A stretch of 64,000 nt of DNA. It comes from Ardenticatenaceae bacterium. Its GTDB lineage: Bacteria; Chloroflexota; Anaerolineae; Promineifilales; Promineifilaceae. Under the pieces are notes generated by a model that was given only the letters and a program-made list of their open reading frames with translations, did not search any database and had not been told where the DNA came from. The stretch covers positions 1-64,000 of the forward strand of contig JACKCC010000022.1 of the NCBI GenBank assembly GCA_020634245.1. Reading direction: 5' to 3'. Within the stretch, counting starts at the first letter, position 1. Every line of letters begins with the position of its first letter. Below, piece by piece: positions 8,731 through 17,598 of the stretch. A program made the position numbers and the translations under genes.

Positions 8731-10205
8731 GCTGCACCTCCTTCTTTCATCTTTTGGACAAAGGCGGCCACAAAGCCTTCCAGTTTGGCCGCATCTCCTT
8801 CGACAAATGATGATTCATTGTTTTTGTCTAACTGCCACTCGATGCCTTTATGTTTGATAGTAGCGAATGTACCTTGTAACCGGCCACGCCCCACAGATGC
8901 TTCACCACCAATGGGCACAAACCCTGTCCATAAATCCTTTAGCACCAACATCAACAGCCCAATTTCAGCATCTTGTGGCGATTTGATGGTAAGCTGAATA
9001 TTTGCCTGTCCGCCAAATACCGGCTGCTCGGCAAACAAGGCCGATTCCAGCGCGCCGCCGGTAAAGCGGTCAATAGCCACACGATTTTGTACCAGCTTGT
9101 TGCCACCGGTAATCTCGGTTTCCTGTACCCAGACGCGGCTGGCACTCTTTTTGAATTTGCCCTGCTCATCTTCTGCGGGCATATAGCCAAACAGGTTTTG
9201 CACAAAGTTCGTGGCAAAAGCTTCGCTGCCGCTGACGGTGCGGGCAATGCGGAGCGCCTGTCCCCGGATGACACCGGCCAGGGAAGTGCCAGACAAAATG
9301 GGCACCATTTGGCCGTTGCGTCGCGATTCGAGATGTGCCATATCAGGCCCAAAATCAGACTCAAAGCCGGAGCGGATAAGGACGGACCCATCAATATTAA
9401 AGTTAGCGACCAGTTCATACTGGTCGCGTTGGTCCGCGGGAAGATTGACTTTGAGAAGTGTCAGGATGTTGTCTGTGGCTGGTGGAGTGCTGGTATTGAA
9501 ACGGCCGTATTCGAGCCACCCCTTCAACCCTGCGGCTGTCGTTAAATCAAACTTCCACAGCCGCCATTCGCTGGCTTTGCAAACCCCATACCCGCGCCGC
9601 TTACGGCCACCAAGCGAGATTTGCTCATCCTGCAACCCATATAGGGCCAGAGCCATCGCCTCTTCGATCATTGTCAGATCGGCCAGCATCGGTTCTGTCA
9701 CAACAAGCTCAAAGCAAAGGTCGAACTGTGTGCCTGCCGCCAGCAGGTTCAGGTCGAATTTAGCCTGATCTGCAGCCAGCCGTGTTTTCGGATCGATGCG
9801 GACCCCATCACGTCGTTCAATCTGGACAGCTTCTTGTTTACCCAACGCATCATGCACAATCAGTGGGCTTTGATCTCCTTCATCATTTTGGCGCGCTGCA
9901 CCAAACAGCAGCTCGGTGGCTGTTTTGGGTTGACCCTGGCCGCTGCTGTTTTCCAACCACAACGTTTCCCCGGAACGCGGATCTTTTTTGTGGCTGTAAT
10001 TATTAGTAAATTCATTCAGGTAATTGCGTAAAGCGCCAGCCAATGACGCCCCAGTGAGCAGCGGTCGCCCATCAAGAGGATCTGTCAACAGCGTCAAGTC
10101 AACCTGATGCCCCACATCTCCATTACTCAAATGGGCGGGGGTGAGCAGTTCCAGCGTGCCGGTAATGATCCACCGCTGGCGAATTTCGCGTGTCTGTTGG
10201 CTCAT
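8727..10205 (-). CDS. Csm3-like protein with two fused RAMP (Cas7) domains
   Basis: 492 residues in two halves, each with a RAMP pattern. Half 1: LSNGDVGHQVDLTLL, then PLLTGASLAGALRNYL and the loop LGGRKRRGYG. Half 2: SDFGPDMAHLE, PILSGTSLAGVIRGQA and GGEASVGRGRLQG. Both carry an Asp near the position of the Csm3 target-RNA cleavage residue. Fused Csm3-like subunits are known from III-D effector complexes, where each domain cuts the bound RNA at its own site. ATGA overlaps join it to csx10 upstream and csx19 downstream. Assignment of catalytic Asp residues is inferred. Confidence 0.85.
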   Translation of the reverse strand: MSQQTREIRQRWIITGTLELLTPAHLSNGDVGHQVDLTLLTDPLDGRPLLTGASLAGALRNYLNEFTNNYSHKKDPRSGETLWLENSSGQGQPKTATELLFGAARQNDEGDQSPLIVHDALGKQEAVQIERRDGVRIDPKTRLAADQAKFDLNLLAAGTQFDLCFELVVTEPMLADLTMIEEAMALALYGLQDEQISLGGRKRRGYGVCKASEWRLWKFDLTTAAGLKGWLEYGRFNTSTPPATDNILTLLKVNLPADQRDQYELVANFNIDGSVLIRSGFESDFGPDMAHLESRRNGQMVPILSGTSLAGVIRGQALRIARTVSGSEAFATNFVQNLFGYMPAEDEQGKFKKSASRVWVQETEITGGNKLVQNRVAIDRFTGGALESALFAEQPVFGGQANIQLTIKSPQDAEIGLLMLVLKDLWTGFVPIGGEASVGRGRLQGTFATIKHKGIEWQLDKNNESSFVEGDAAKLEGFVAAFVQKMKEGGAA

Positions 10206-11791
10206 TTTGACCTCCTATCTTTGGCGACCTTATCGCAAATGGCAGCAATGAGACGAATCGTGTATTCATGAGCCAGATCCGTTGAAAACTCAAACGGTTT
10301 TTCACCGAGTAAAAATCGCTGCCATTTTCCGTCTATTTTTTGAAGCCCCATTAACTCCCAAACTGTTTCAGGATTCCCGGCCAACGTTGTTAACCAATCT
10401 CGGAAATCACTACCTTGAATGCGGCATTTACGGTACTGATCATCGGCCGTTTTGCGTTCTGATGTGCCACGGATGAATTGTCGGAACCGCTTGAACTGTT
10501 CGGAGGGTTTACCAGCTTCTTGCCATGCCTTCATTTGCAAACGGGCTACCTGACTGTTGCTGAGGCGATTTAGGCCGCGTGTGTTCATATGGTTGACAGC
10601 GGCAAGTAATTGTCGATCCAACTGACCAATAACGATGCGCTCGTTCATCTGCTGCAGCATTTTTGCTGAGTCCGCAGATAAATTCGGGAATTTGAGCGCG
10701 GATCGAGACTGTTTCGAAGCAGACACTTGGTAAGGGGGCGTATACAACTGTTGCGGCCAGGCATCCATTGGCAAAATGAGCAATGCGCCAAACCCTTCAG
10801 CCCGCCGAGCACCAATGCCGCGCTGCTCGATACGTTCAATGTCAGCAGCGCTGATGTCCTGGTCGCTTTGCATTTGCCACACGCTGCCTTTGAGCATGCT
10901 CCACGTTTGGGGCAGTGGCAGCCCCCAGTGCAGATTGAAGCCGCCAACCCATCCGAAACGGCCGTAACTGTTCAAAACCTGCAAAGTGTGCCCGCTGAGT
11001 AAATCTGCCAACTGCTCTTGTAAATAAGCGCCGTGCTGTCCTGATTCTGGATCACGCAAGATGGCATCGCTGGTAAAGTAGACCCAAAATGGCGTACCAG
11101 CTTTGAGCACTTGACGCGGCTGGGCAATTTCCCGGTTGGTAGATGCGGTTTGAGTAGTAGTGAATTGGGAACGGCCGTATCCGGCACTGCGCGAGCCACC
11201 CAACCAGATTTGCCCATCCAGTAACGATTGCATCTGAGCTGCGTCTGCGTCCTTTACCAAAATATAGCCGACAAATTTTTGCCGTGCTGCCAGCGCACGG
11301 TAGCGGAACAATGCACTACGATTAGTAGTATCATTAGGAATCGCACGACCCATTTCACGATTGCGTGCATTGTGAACGGCGACCTCATGCTGTGGCCGTT
11401 GGGCATAAACGGTCTCATTGCTGATCCACATAAATGGTCCACCTACCGATTTACGAGCAGATAGCTGCTGCTTTGTTAGATCGTACACTCGCCGTTCCTC
11501 TTTCTCATCTGAGGTTTGCGGGTCTTTCTTCCGCTGCCAGTGAGCGGGTGTGGGCAACATTCGTTCTGCTTCATGGGCTAGGTACGCATTGAAAAAGCGT
11601 GTTGAGCCATCCAAAAAGAGGCGAGCGAAATCTGCCTGTGACATATTCGCCTGTCGATATTTATGAGCCAATGCCCCACGTATCACACTGCCGGGGATAT
11701 GATCGACACTTTCATCTGTATTGGGGTCGCCGCCAGGTGCAGTGAGTAATGCCGGTTCTAAAAGTTCTAGTTGATACTGTAGCAATTTCAT
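10202..11791 (-). CDS. csx10: Csx10, Cas5-like RAMP protein of type III-D
   Basis: 529 residues. The N-terminal RAMP core (LLEPALLTAPGG, HIPGSVIRGALAHKY, IWLGGSRSAGYGRSQF) and a second, diverged glycine-rich segment (IEQRGIGARRAEGFGALL) match Csx10, the Cas5-like protein that defines subtype III-D and probably holds the crRNA 5' handle. The C-terminal third is helical and rich in Arg/Lys. ATGA overlaps on both sides (11788-11791 and 10202-10205) tie it into the operon. Confidence 0.88.
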   Translation of the reverse strand: MKLLQYQLELLEPALLTAPGGDPNTDESVDHIPGSVIRGALAHKYRQANMSQADFARLFLDGSTRFFNAYLAHEAERMLPTPAHWQRKKDPQTSDEKEERRVYDLTKQQLSARKSVGGPFMWISNETVYAQRPQHEVAVHNARNREMGRAIPNDTTNRSALFRYRALAARQKFVGYILVKDADAAQMQSLLDGQIWLGGSRSAGYGRSQFTTTQTASTNREIAQPRQVLKAGTPFWVYFTSDAILRDPESGQHGAYLQEQLADLLSGHTLQVLNSYGRFGWVGGFNLHWGLPLPQTWSMLKGSVWQMQSDQDISAADIERIEQRGIGARRAEGFGALLILPMDAWPQQLYTPPYQVSASKQSRSALKFPNLSADSAKMLQQMNERIVIGQLDRQLLAAVNHMNTRGLNRLSNSQVARLQMKAWQEAGKPSEQFKRFRQFIRGTSERKTADDQYRKCRIQGSDFRDWLTTLAGNPETVWELMGLQKIDGKWQRFLLGEKPFEFSTDLAHEYTIRLIAAICDKVAKDRRSK

Positions 11792-12462
11792 GTGAACGCC
11801 CCCTGGAATATTTGATAACCAGCATTCAAAATTGAAGCTCCGGTTTTGTCTACTAGGTCTGCCTGCAAATAGCCACGTCCCCGATTGCGCCCGGTACCTG
11901 CTCGTCGCAGCGCCAGTACGGATGCTGCTAATATGGCCTCTTCTTTTTCGGTCAAATCTTCGGGGCTATGCAGTTGCGCATAAAATTTGGTTTCACGCAG
12001 GATGACGCGCATAGAGCGCAATGAACCATCGTGGGGAATGCCATCGCCATTAACGGCCGTTTGCCGTCGCACGGATGTCAACGAAGACAGCACATCATCG
12101 GGCGTCAAAAAATTATCATCTGCTTTCAGCGTCAATCGCACCGTTTTTCGTAAATCTTTAGGGAGTTGAGCATGGCTGAAATGCAGCTTGGCGGTGGTTG
12201 CTTTGTGGCTGCCATGCGTACCGAAAACACTGTCACGTGCTTCACGCCAGGCTGACAAATCGCGCTGGGGGTCAATAGCCTGGGCTGCTTCCAGTAAATT
12301 GTCAGCTTCTTCACCAAGCAATCCTTTAAGAGTACGCCCATGTAGGTACGGTAAGCCGTATTGATCATGTTCAACTTCACGATCCAATAAGCCTGCTACC
12401 CCATCCCCGCGGCTAAATGTTGTGTCACTCTTGAGCGTTAGTTGAATGGTATATTCTTTCAT
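11788..12462 (-). CDS. Csm3-like RAMP (Cas7) protein
   Basis: 224 residues from the ATG at 12462, preferred because GAGG lies 7 nt upstream and the start forms an ATGA overlap with the cas10 stop; an in-frame ATG 15 bp earlier has no such support. RAMP motifs: LTLKSDTTFSRGDG, a DREVEHDQYG loop with acidic residues, LPYLHGRTLKGLL and the closing RRAGTGRNRGRGYLQ. It is probably a backbone subunit of the III-D complex. Residues DREVEHD could supply the RNA-cleaving Asp (inference). Confidence 0.85.
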   Translation of the reverse strand: MKEYTIQLTLKSDTTFSRGDGVAGLLDREVEHDQYGLPYLHGRTLKGLLGEEADNLLEAAQAIDPQRDLSAWREARDSVFGTHGSHKATTAKLHFSHAQLPKDLRKTVRLTLKADDNFLTPDDVLSSLTSVRRQTAVNGDGIPHDGSLRSMRVILRETKFYAQLHSPEDLTEKEEAILAASVLALRRAGTGRNRGRGYLQADLVDKTGASILNAGYQIFQGAFT

Positions 12463-14357
12463 GATAGATCCTCGCATGTCTCCGCGTGCCGTATCAGCTT
12501 CAGAAATTGATCTTCAATTTCAATCGCATCAAAATATGCGCAGCGAATCGGGTCCAATGCCTGCTTCTTTTGCCGTTGGTCGGTGATATTTGCCAGATGC
12601 TGCCGCTGTTTAGGTGGCCAGGTAACCCAACCATCCTTTAATTCTAATTCCACATTGGTTGTACCAATCTTGACATGGGGTAATGCCGGCAGTTCGGGCA
12701 ATCGTGTTCCTTTGCGTTCGATGCGCTGGAACTCGGCAACGGCCGTTGTGCCACCTCGTATCGCCTCTCGCAGCGCCATCATTTTGTTACGAGCGGTAAA
12801 CCAGCCGTGGGCAAACTGTTCGTAAATATTGTGGAAGTTTTGCCAATTGCGCCAGGTATAGGTGCTGTCCAGCAGCAGCGGTCGCATGGTCAGCTTGTGC
12901 ATGGCTGTCACATTCAATGTGGCGCTGGTGATCTTATCCTCTTCTGTGGTTTCGTATTCACGCTGCCGAATTTCAGACAGTTCACCGGCCAAACCGGTGG
13001 TGGTTATATGCCAATCAATGGCGGAGCCATGCTTCTTTTGATCGTACAAATACACCTGCGACTTGGCTGAGCCCAGTAACGCTTCACTGTTATCGTAGGC
13101 GCGGGAAATGGGGTAATGGGTCTTCACAATGGAGATTCCCGCGCATGCATATGGCTTAGTGGGCAGGTTCAGTGCGGCATTTATTTCAGCAGCCAAGCTC
13201 TTTTTTGTTTGTGTGTCTGCCTGCCAATCGGCTAGCAGATCGCCGCCAGTGGGAAGCTGCATCTTTTCCAAATAGGTCAAATAGCGATGCGCCATCGGAA
13301 TGCCCCAAGGTCCTGCACAAACCCAGGTGACATCATCGCCACCAAACACAACCGGGCGAAAAGGGAAGTAAGAGGTCATCACGCCTTTGTCGTTTTTGGT
13401 ACGGCCATAATACCGTTTCTGGTCACCCTTGGGATGCTTTTCGTGGTAGTCTAAAGAGGCATACAAATCGCGGACGGTGCAAGTCAATGCCGCTTGGGCC
13501 GTATCCTGATAGCTGAGGGAGAGGGCGCGAACGGCCGTCATATACGCCCGGCTTTTATCTGGTTGAGTTTCAAAATAATTGGACAGGGCCAACATTTGTT
13601 TGCCCATACCATTGCCATCGGCATGAACAACCGCAATAAAGCTCTCATCCCGATCCGGCAGCTTGCCAATTTTGTCTAAATTGTCAGTCCACTCGTACTG
13701 GGTAACAAATTGGAACAGGTTGCGCAGGCGCGTGGTGGCGCCATTAGCCGTCATCCATTGTGTCCATACTTGCCGGTTAGCACGATTGGCAAGGGTGCCT
13801 TGTTTGTCCAGGTCTGGGTGCGTGTGATTGGCCGGCAAACCGGTGGATGTACAGTCAGCGGTAACACTTAGCCCCAAAGTAGGGGCATAAACTGGCAATT
13901 GGGTTTTCAAGACAGCAAGTTGCTGCAAAGCATTGTTTACTTTCTGGGGGAGATTATCATTCCAGACAACTGGTTCATGGGCAGCGTACAAGTTAAGGCC
14001 AGGAGCTTGTTCGATAATTCGGGTACTCAGCCGGTACACAAAATCTTGAGCTGTTTTTAAGGAATTTTCACTCCGAAACAAAATGAAGGTGTTGCCACCA
14101 CCGGCGTACATCACTTCAGCACAGGGGAGCACCGTTTGTGCTTCAATACGAAAATCAGGGGTATACGGGCGTTTCTCGTTTAGCTGTACCCGGTAATTGT
14201 GACATCCCGGGACAACTTCCTCCAACGCATCTTGCACCCACAGCGTCGTCGCTTGGTAGACCAAATGTGACGCTCCAATATTTTCACGCAGTTCATTGCT
14301 GCCGAAAATATAGGATTGGATACTAGCTGTATCTAATACGGTTAATGTATAGTCCAT
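12459..14357 (-). CDS. cas10: Cas10, HD-less with intact GGDD cyclase motif
   Basis: 632 residues from the ATG at 14357, chosen for GGAGG 5 nt upstream. The protein begins directly with a palm-domain segment (TLTVLDTASIQSYIFGS), so the N-terminal HD DNase of most Cas10 proteins is absent, as is usual in subtype III-D. The first palm shows MYAGGGNTFILF (about 84-95), a second shows VVHADGNGMGK (about 244-253), and the cyclase motif FGGDD lies at about 338-342. It should therefore make cyclic oligoadenylates but not cut DNA itself, so immunity would depend on accessory effectors. First gene of the ATGA-linked effector operon. Confidence 0.93.
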   Translation of the reverse strand: MDYTLTVLDTASIQSYIFGSNELRENIGASHLVYQATTLWVQDALEEVVPGCHNYRVQLNEKRPYTPDFRIEAQTVLPCAEVMYAGGGNTFILFRSENSLKTAQDFVYRLSTRIIEQAPGLNLYAAHEPVVWNDNLPQKVNNALQQLAVLKTQLPVYAPTLGLSVTADCTSTGLPANHTHPDLDKQGTLANRANRQVWTQWMTANGATTRLRNLFQFVTQYEWTDNLDKIGKLPDRDESFIAVVHADGNGMGKQMLALSNYFETQPDKSRAYMTAVRALSLSYQDTAQAALTCTVRDLYASLDYHEKHPKGDQKRYYGRTKNDKGVMTSYFPFRPVVFGGDDVTWVCAGPWGIPMAHRYLTYLEKMQLPTGGDLLADWQADTQTKKSLAAEINAALNLPTKPYACAGISIVKTHYPISRAYDNSEALLGSAKSQVYLYDQKKHGSAIDWHITTTGLAGELSEIRQREYETTEEDKITSATLNVTAMHKLTMRPLLLDSTYTWRNWQNFHNIYEQFAHGWFTARNKMMALREAIRGGTTAVAEFQRIERKGTRLPELPALPHVKIGTTNVELELKDGWVTWPPKQRQHLANITDQRQKKQALDPIRCAYFDAIEIEDQFLKLIRHAETCEDLS

Positions 14358-14369
14358 ACAATCCTCCAT

Positions 14370-14511
14370 ACTTGTTTACGACACTTATCATGTTAAAGCT
14401 CTTCTATTTTTTAGCATCGGAAACAGGTCAGAAATGACTTCAGAACATCTTCTGATTCTTACCTTATATCCCTTTGTTAAATTACCAGCATAGATTCATG
14501 CCAGTTTGGCA
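14370..14511 (-). promoter_or_regulatory. Leader region of the cas10 operon
   Basis: About 140 bp of AT-rich non-coding DNA between the terminator of the CARF-LuxR gene and cas10. It must hold the promoter for the effector operon, but I cannot assign confident -35/-10 boxes. Short dyads such as TCAGAAatgacTTCAGA around 14428-14446 could be operators. Confidence 0.3.
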
Positions 14512-14548
14512 AAAGACCGACGAGACATTCATTATCTCGTCGGTCTTT
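14512..14548 (-). terminator. Terminator of the CARF-LuxR gene
   Basis: Perfect 14-bp stem AAAGACCGACGAGA (14512-14525) with 14535-14548, loop of 9 nt, followed on the minus strand by TTTT. It lies 5 bp after the stop codon at 14554 and insulates the regulator from the cas10 operon. Confidence 0.75.
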
Positions 14549-14553
14549 CGGAA

Positions 14554-15429
14554 TTAATCCAGAAGTATTTCAAACTTGTCTGCCAGAAAACGATAGTCCA
14601 GATATGTATCTTCTGACAAATTCCACTCATTGCGACATTCAGCCAGGATGACTGTTTTATGTGTATCTACGGTCTTGATGGAAATAAACAACTTTTCCGC
14701 CACCTGCTGTGGGTTCAGCCCTTCGGCAAATGCCAAAAGCACGTCTTTTTGTCGATCTGTCAGACGGTTGAGCACGGCCGTACACCTTGCTGCCTCGGCT
14801 TTATCCAAAAAACGGCGCGGCCCAGCCAACACATCCTCCGTCGGCAAATGGGGTTGGGCCAGCTCACGCAGTGCCGGAAAATAACTGCCCCAGGGCATCA
14901 TCGGCACGCGAATCAGGCGGAAACCGGAATCAGGTGGCAGGTGCATGATAGCCCCTTCATTCGCCTGGCGGCGGGTATCATCGGGCGTATACATGTGCCA
15001 CAACACATCTTGATGGCCGAAATGCAGCATCGCCGCCGACATGGTAAGCAGGCCCAGAATGCGTCGCCCGCCGCTGATACAGATGTGCAGCGTACGCCGC
15101 TCCGTTTTGAGCTGGGCAATCAGTTGATGAACGGCATCCCAGGCCGTATTGGCATCGGCTTCATCATGAATGTCATGGAGGTAGTAAGTGCCGGTACGGA
15201 TGGGGAATGGGCGGTAGTGCAACGGCCGTTCCCCATACCGGCCATCGGCAAATTCAGCAGCTACTTTTTGTAGTGCGTTTTGAATACGATTATTTTCAGG
15301 GGATAAATAGAGGAGAATCAGTTCGGAAACAGGCACACCCTGTGCCAGCAGCGCATCTAACGCCAGCGTAACCACTTGCGGTTGGCCACCTAACGTGGCA
15401 ACTAAAGTCGTGGGTTTGGGTGAATTCAT
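14554..15429 (-). CDS. CARF-domain (NE0113/Csm6-like) protein fused to a LuxR-type HTH
   Basis: 291 residues from the ATG at 15429 (GAGG just upstream; an in-frame ATG at 15459 lacks one). Residues about 5-185 look like the CARF-type domain of the NE0113/Csm6 group: TTLVATLGGQPQVVTLALD at the N-terminus and the nucleotide-binding loop HICISGGRRILG near 115-126. Residues about 223-275 are a LuxR/GerE helix-turn-helix (LTDRQKDVLLAFAEGLNPQQ, then ISIKTVDTHK). No HEPN RNase motif (RxxxxH) is seen. Inference: a transcription factor that reads cyclic oligoadenylate, working like Csa3 but with a different DNA-binding domain. It diverges from the Csx3 gene over a 95-bp shared promoter region. Confidence 0.78.
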   Translation of the reverse strand: MNSPKPTTLVATLGGQPQVVTLALDALLAQGVPVSELILLYLSPENNRIQNALQKVAAEFADGRYGERPLHYRPFPIRTGTYYLHDIHDEADANTAWDAVHQLIAQLKTERRTLHICISGGRRILGLLTMSAAMLHFGHQDVLWHMYTPDDTRRQANEGAIMHLPPDSGFRLIRVPMMPWGSYFPALRELAQPHLPTEDVLAGPRRFLDKAEAARCTAVLNRLTDRQKDVLLAFAEGLNPQQVAEKLFISIKTVDTHKTVILAECRNEWNLSEDTYLDYRFLADKFEILLD

Positions 15430-15468
15430 CGGCCTCGTTCCAAATCTGACTCCATCCAAAAAACAAAC

Positions 15469-15495
15469 TTGGGAACAACTGACTTACAGTATAAT
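15469..15495 (+). promoter_or_regulatory. Promoter of the Csx3-like gene
   Basis: A perfect -10 TATAAT at 15490-15495 lies 29 bp before the start codon. The best -35 candidate is TTGGGA at 15469-15474 with a short 15-nt spacer. The sequence lies in the divergent intergenic region shared with the CARF-LuxR regulator, which may control it. Confidence 0.45.
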
Positions 15496-15524
15496 ACACA
15501 AAATTAAGCCAAAAGGAAACCCTT

Positions 15525-16691
15525 ATGTCCGACTTTCCCGCCGTTCTGATTGGCGGCCCGCCCCATTCTGGTAAATCGGTGCTCGTTTATAGCTTGACCC
15601 GTGCCCTGCGCGCGGCTCGCATACCCCATTATGCCCTGCGAGCCTGCCCCGATGGGGAAGGCGACTGGGCTAATGAAGCCGACCAGGCTCTCGTCCAGAC
15701 GATCCGCAGCAAGGGGGCATTTAGCCCGGAATTTATGGGCCGTGTGGCCGATTACCTGCAAAAGAGACATTTACCGCTGCTGGTAGACGTGGGTGGCAAA
15801 CCGACGCCAGAGCAAGAAAACGTGTTTGCCCATTGCACCCATGCCATTTTGCTGATTGGCGATCGGGCTAATGACCCGGATGCCTTTACCCGCGACCTGG
15901 CCGTCTGGCGGCAGATGATGCAGCGACAGGGGATCACCATCATCGCTGAACTGAAATCCAGCCTGACAGGCCAGGACGAACTGAATACGGTGGAACCAAT
16001 CATTCAGGGAATGATAACTGGCCTGGAACGGGGACAAACGGCTGACGGACCGGCATTTACGGCCGTGGTAGATCGTTTATCAGGGCTGTTTAATATTCCA
16101 GAAGCAGAATTGACTCGGCGGCATCTGGCCCAGGCGCCAGTGGAACTAACATTGGATTTACCGGCGCTGGCCCGTACGCTAGGACAGGCCGATGGCTATT
16201 GGCAACCGGAGCAGTTACCGATTTTATGGGATTATTTGCCGGCGGGTAAACCATTGGCGGCATACGGCCGTGCCCCCAACTGGTTATACGCTGCTCTGGC
16301 TATGATTGCCTACCCGGCCCCGTTTTGGTTGTTTGATGCTCGTTTAGGCTGGGTAGAGCCGCCTCGCCTTCCGGCCGAAAGCAGCAGTCATCAAACGGGC
16401 TGGCAGGCAATCATACAGGAGAAAGCAGCATGCACTCTATTGGAAATGAAGACGCATTCCCAATACCTGGCGATTGATGAGGCTGAAAAGTTGCCACTTG
16501 TTGCTATACCGTCTGGCCAGGGATTGGTATTGAGCGGTAAAATTCCCCATTGGCTGGTCACGGCCGTTACCCGACAGTGTGCTCCATATCTGCCCTGGAC
16601 GGCAGTCTACCAACCTCAATTACAAAGTGCCGTCATCGTTAACAGCCAGGTGCCACATATGCTGCTGGGAGAACGTTTCCCCATCGATTAG
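15525..16691 (+). CDS. csx3: P-loop NTPase fused to two Csx3-like domains
   Basis: 388 residues. The N-terminus has a P-loop GGPPHSGKS (about 10-18) inside an AAA/kinase-like domain to about 190. Two Csx3-like segments follow: LAAYGRAPNWLYAALAM with FWLFDARLG (about 235-280) and LVLSGKIPHWLVTAVT with WTAVYQPQLQSAVIV (about 325-375). Csx3 (Crn3) binds and cleaves cyclic tetra-adenylate as a ring nuclease, and fusions to a P-loop domain are known. The expected His of the Csx3 active site is not obvious in either copy, and the second has YQPQL where YDPRL is usual, so one or both may only bind ligand. Ribosome binding site AAGGA. Confidence 0.78.
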   Translation: MSDFPAVLIGGPPHSGKSVLVYSLTRALRAARIPHYALRACPDGEGDWANEADQALVQTIRSKGAFSPEFMGRVADYLQKRHLPLLVDVGGKPTPEQENVFAHCTHAILLIGDRANDPDAFTRDLAVWRQMMQRQGITIIAELKSSLTGQDELNTVEPIIQGMITGLERGQTADGPAFTAVVDRLSGLFNIPEAELTRRHLAQAPVELTLDLPALARTLGQADGYWQPEQLPILWDYLPAGKPLAAYGRAPNWLYAALAMIAYPAPFWLFDARLGWVEPPRLPAESSSHQTGWQAIIQEKAACTLLEMKTHSQYLAIDEAEKLPLVAIPSGQGLVLSGKIPHWLVTAVTRQCAPYLPWTAVYQPQLQSAVIVNSQVPHMLLGERFPID

Positions 16692-16812
16692 CCTGCCAGA
16701 CGAAAATGTTTCATATATTGTTTTTCGTTCACTTGCATGAATCGCCTATATAGATGATGGCCTTTGCTTGTTATAGGAAACGGCCGTCAACGGAAACCAA
16801 TTCGCCGGCTAC

Positions 16813-16880
16813 ATGATCACAGCATCATGAGAAACGTTGGAGAAAAACACGTCAGCTAACGGTAGCCGTGCTGTGATCAT
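16813..16880. repeat. 68-bp inverted-repeat segment abutting a broken gene
   Basis: 12-bp perfect inverted repeats ATGATCACAGCA (16813-16824) and its complement (16869-16880) flank 44 bp. Homology of the following gene to VWA proteins begins right at its right edge, so this may be an insertion or deletion scar. Confidence 0.45.
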
Positions 16881-17523
16881 CCATTTGTCAGTTCTATTAG
16901 GCAATTCAAATGATGTTTTGATGGAGCAGTTGGCCGACCAGGGTGATGGCAATTATGCCTACATCGACACCCTGGATGAAGCCGAGCGCGTTTTCGCCGA
17001 TAAGCTGACGGCAATCATTTTTACCATTGCTAAAGATGCCAAGATTCAGGTGGAATTTAATGCGGCAGTTGTGGAGCGGTACCGACTTTTGGGCTACGAA
17101 AATCGGGATGTGGCCGATGAAGATTTCCGCAATGATGCCGTCGACGCCGGTGAAATTGGGGCTGGCCACAGCGTAACCGCACTGTACGAGGTCAAATTTG
17201 CCGAAAACAGCAATCCGGCGGAAACTGCACTGACCGTCCGCGTACGCTATGCCGACCCGGAGACAGATGAAGTGACTGAAATCGAATCGAGCCTGGCCCA
17301 ACAAGATTTCGCCGACTCCTTTACGGCCGCTTCCCTTCATTTCCAGCTAGCAGCAACGGTCGCCGAGTATGCCGAGATTCTGCGGGAGAGCTATTGGGCG
17401 AAAGGGAGTTCGCTAGCCTCGGTGAGTGAGGATGCCAACCGGATTGCCCACGGGCTGGCCCAGGATGAAAATGTGCAGGAGTTTGCCGGGCTGGTGAACA
17501 CGGCCGTTTCCCTGATGCAATAG
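16881..17523 (+). pseudogene. 5'-truncated VWA-domain (YfbK-type) gene
   Basis: The readable frame (possible TTG start at 16837) gives the C-terminal part of a von Willebrand factor A protein: GNSNDVLMEQLADQGDGNYA, ERVFADKLTAIIFTIAKDAKIQVEFN and YRLLGYENRDVADEDFRNDA are conserved blocks that normally follow a complete VWA domain. The MIDAS motif DxSxS and the first half of the protein are missing, and a short inverted repeat lies exactly where homology starts. No convincing ribosome binding site. Interpreted as a remnant; a recoded short product is less likely. Confidence 0.75.
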
Positions 17524-17544
17524 CCCATTCGCACAACTACCATT

Positions 17545-17577
17545 AAAAAAGCTGACCATTTACCGGTCAGCTTTTTT
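17545..17577. terminator. Bidirectional terminator
   Basis: Stem GCTGACC (17551-17557) with 17565-17571, extended by A6/T6 tracts on either side. It lies between the convergent VWA remnant and the class II aldolase gene and can end both transcripts. Confidence 0.85.
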
Positions 17578-17598
17578 GTTGTGTGTCTTGGTTATAGA

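Noticed and set aside
6132..12462. Classification as subtype III-A or III-B
   Set aside because: Csx10, Csx19 and HD-less Cas10 fit subtype III-D; no Csm2/Cmr5 small subunit gene or Cmr-style gene order is seen.
1..16700. Adaptation genes cas1/cas2 expected with a CRISPR array
   Set aside because: No frame resembles Cas1, Cas2 or a reverse transcriptase-Cas1 fusion; they may lie left of the window or be supplied by another locus.
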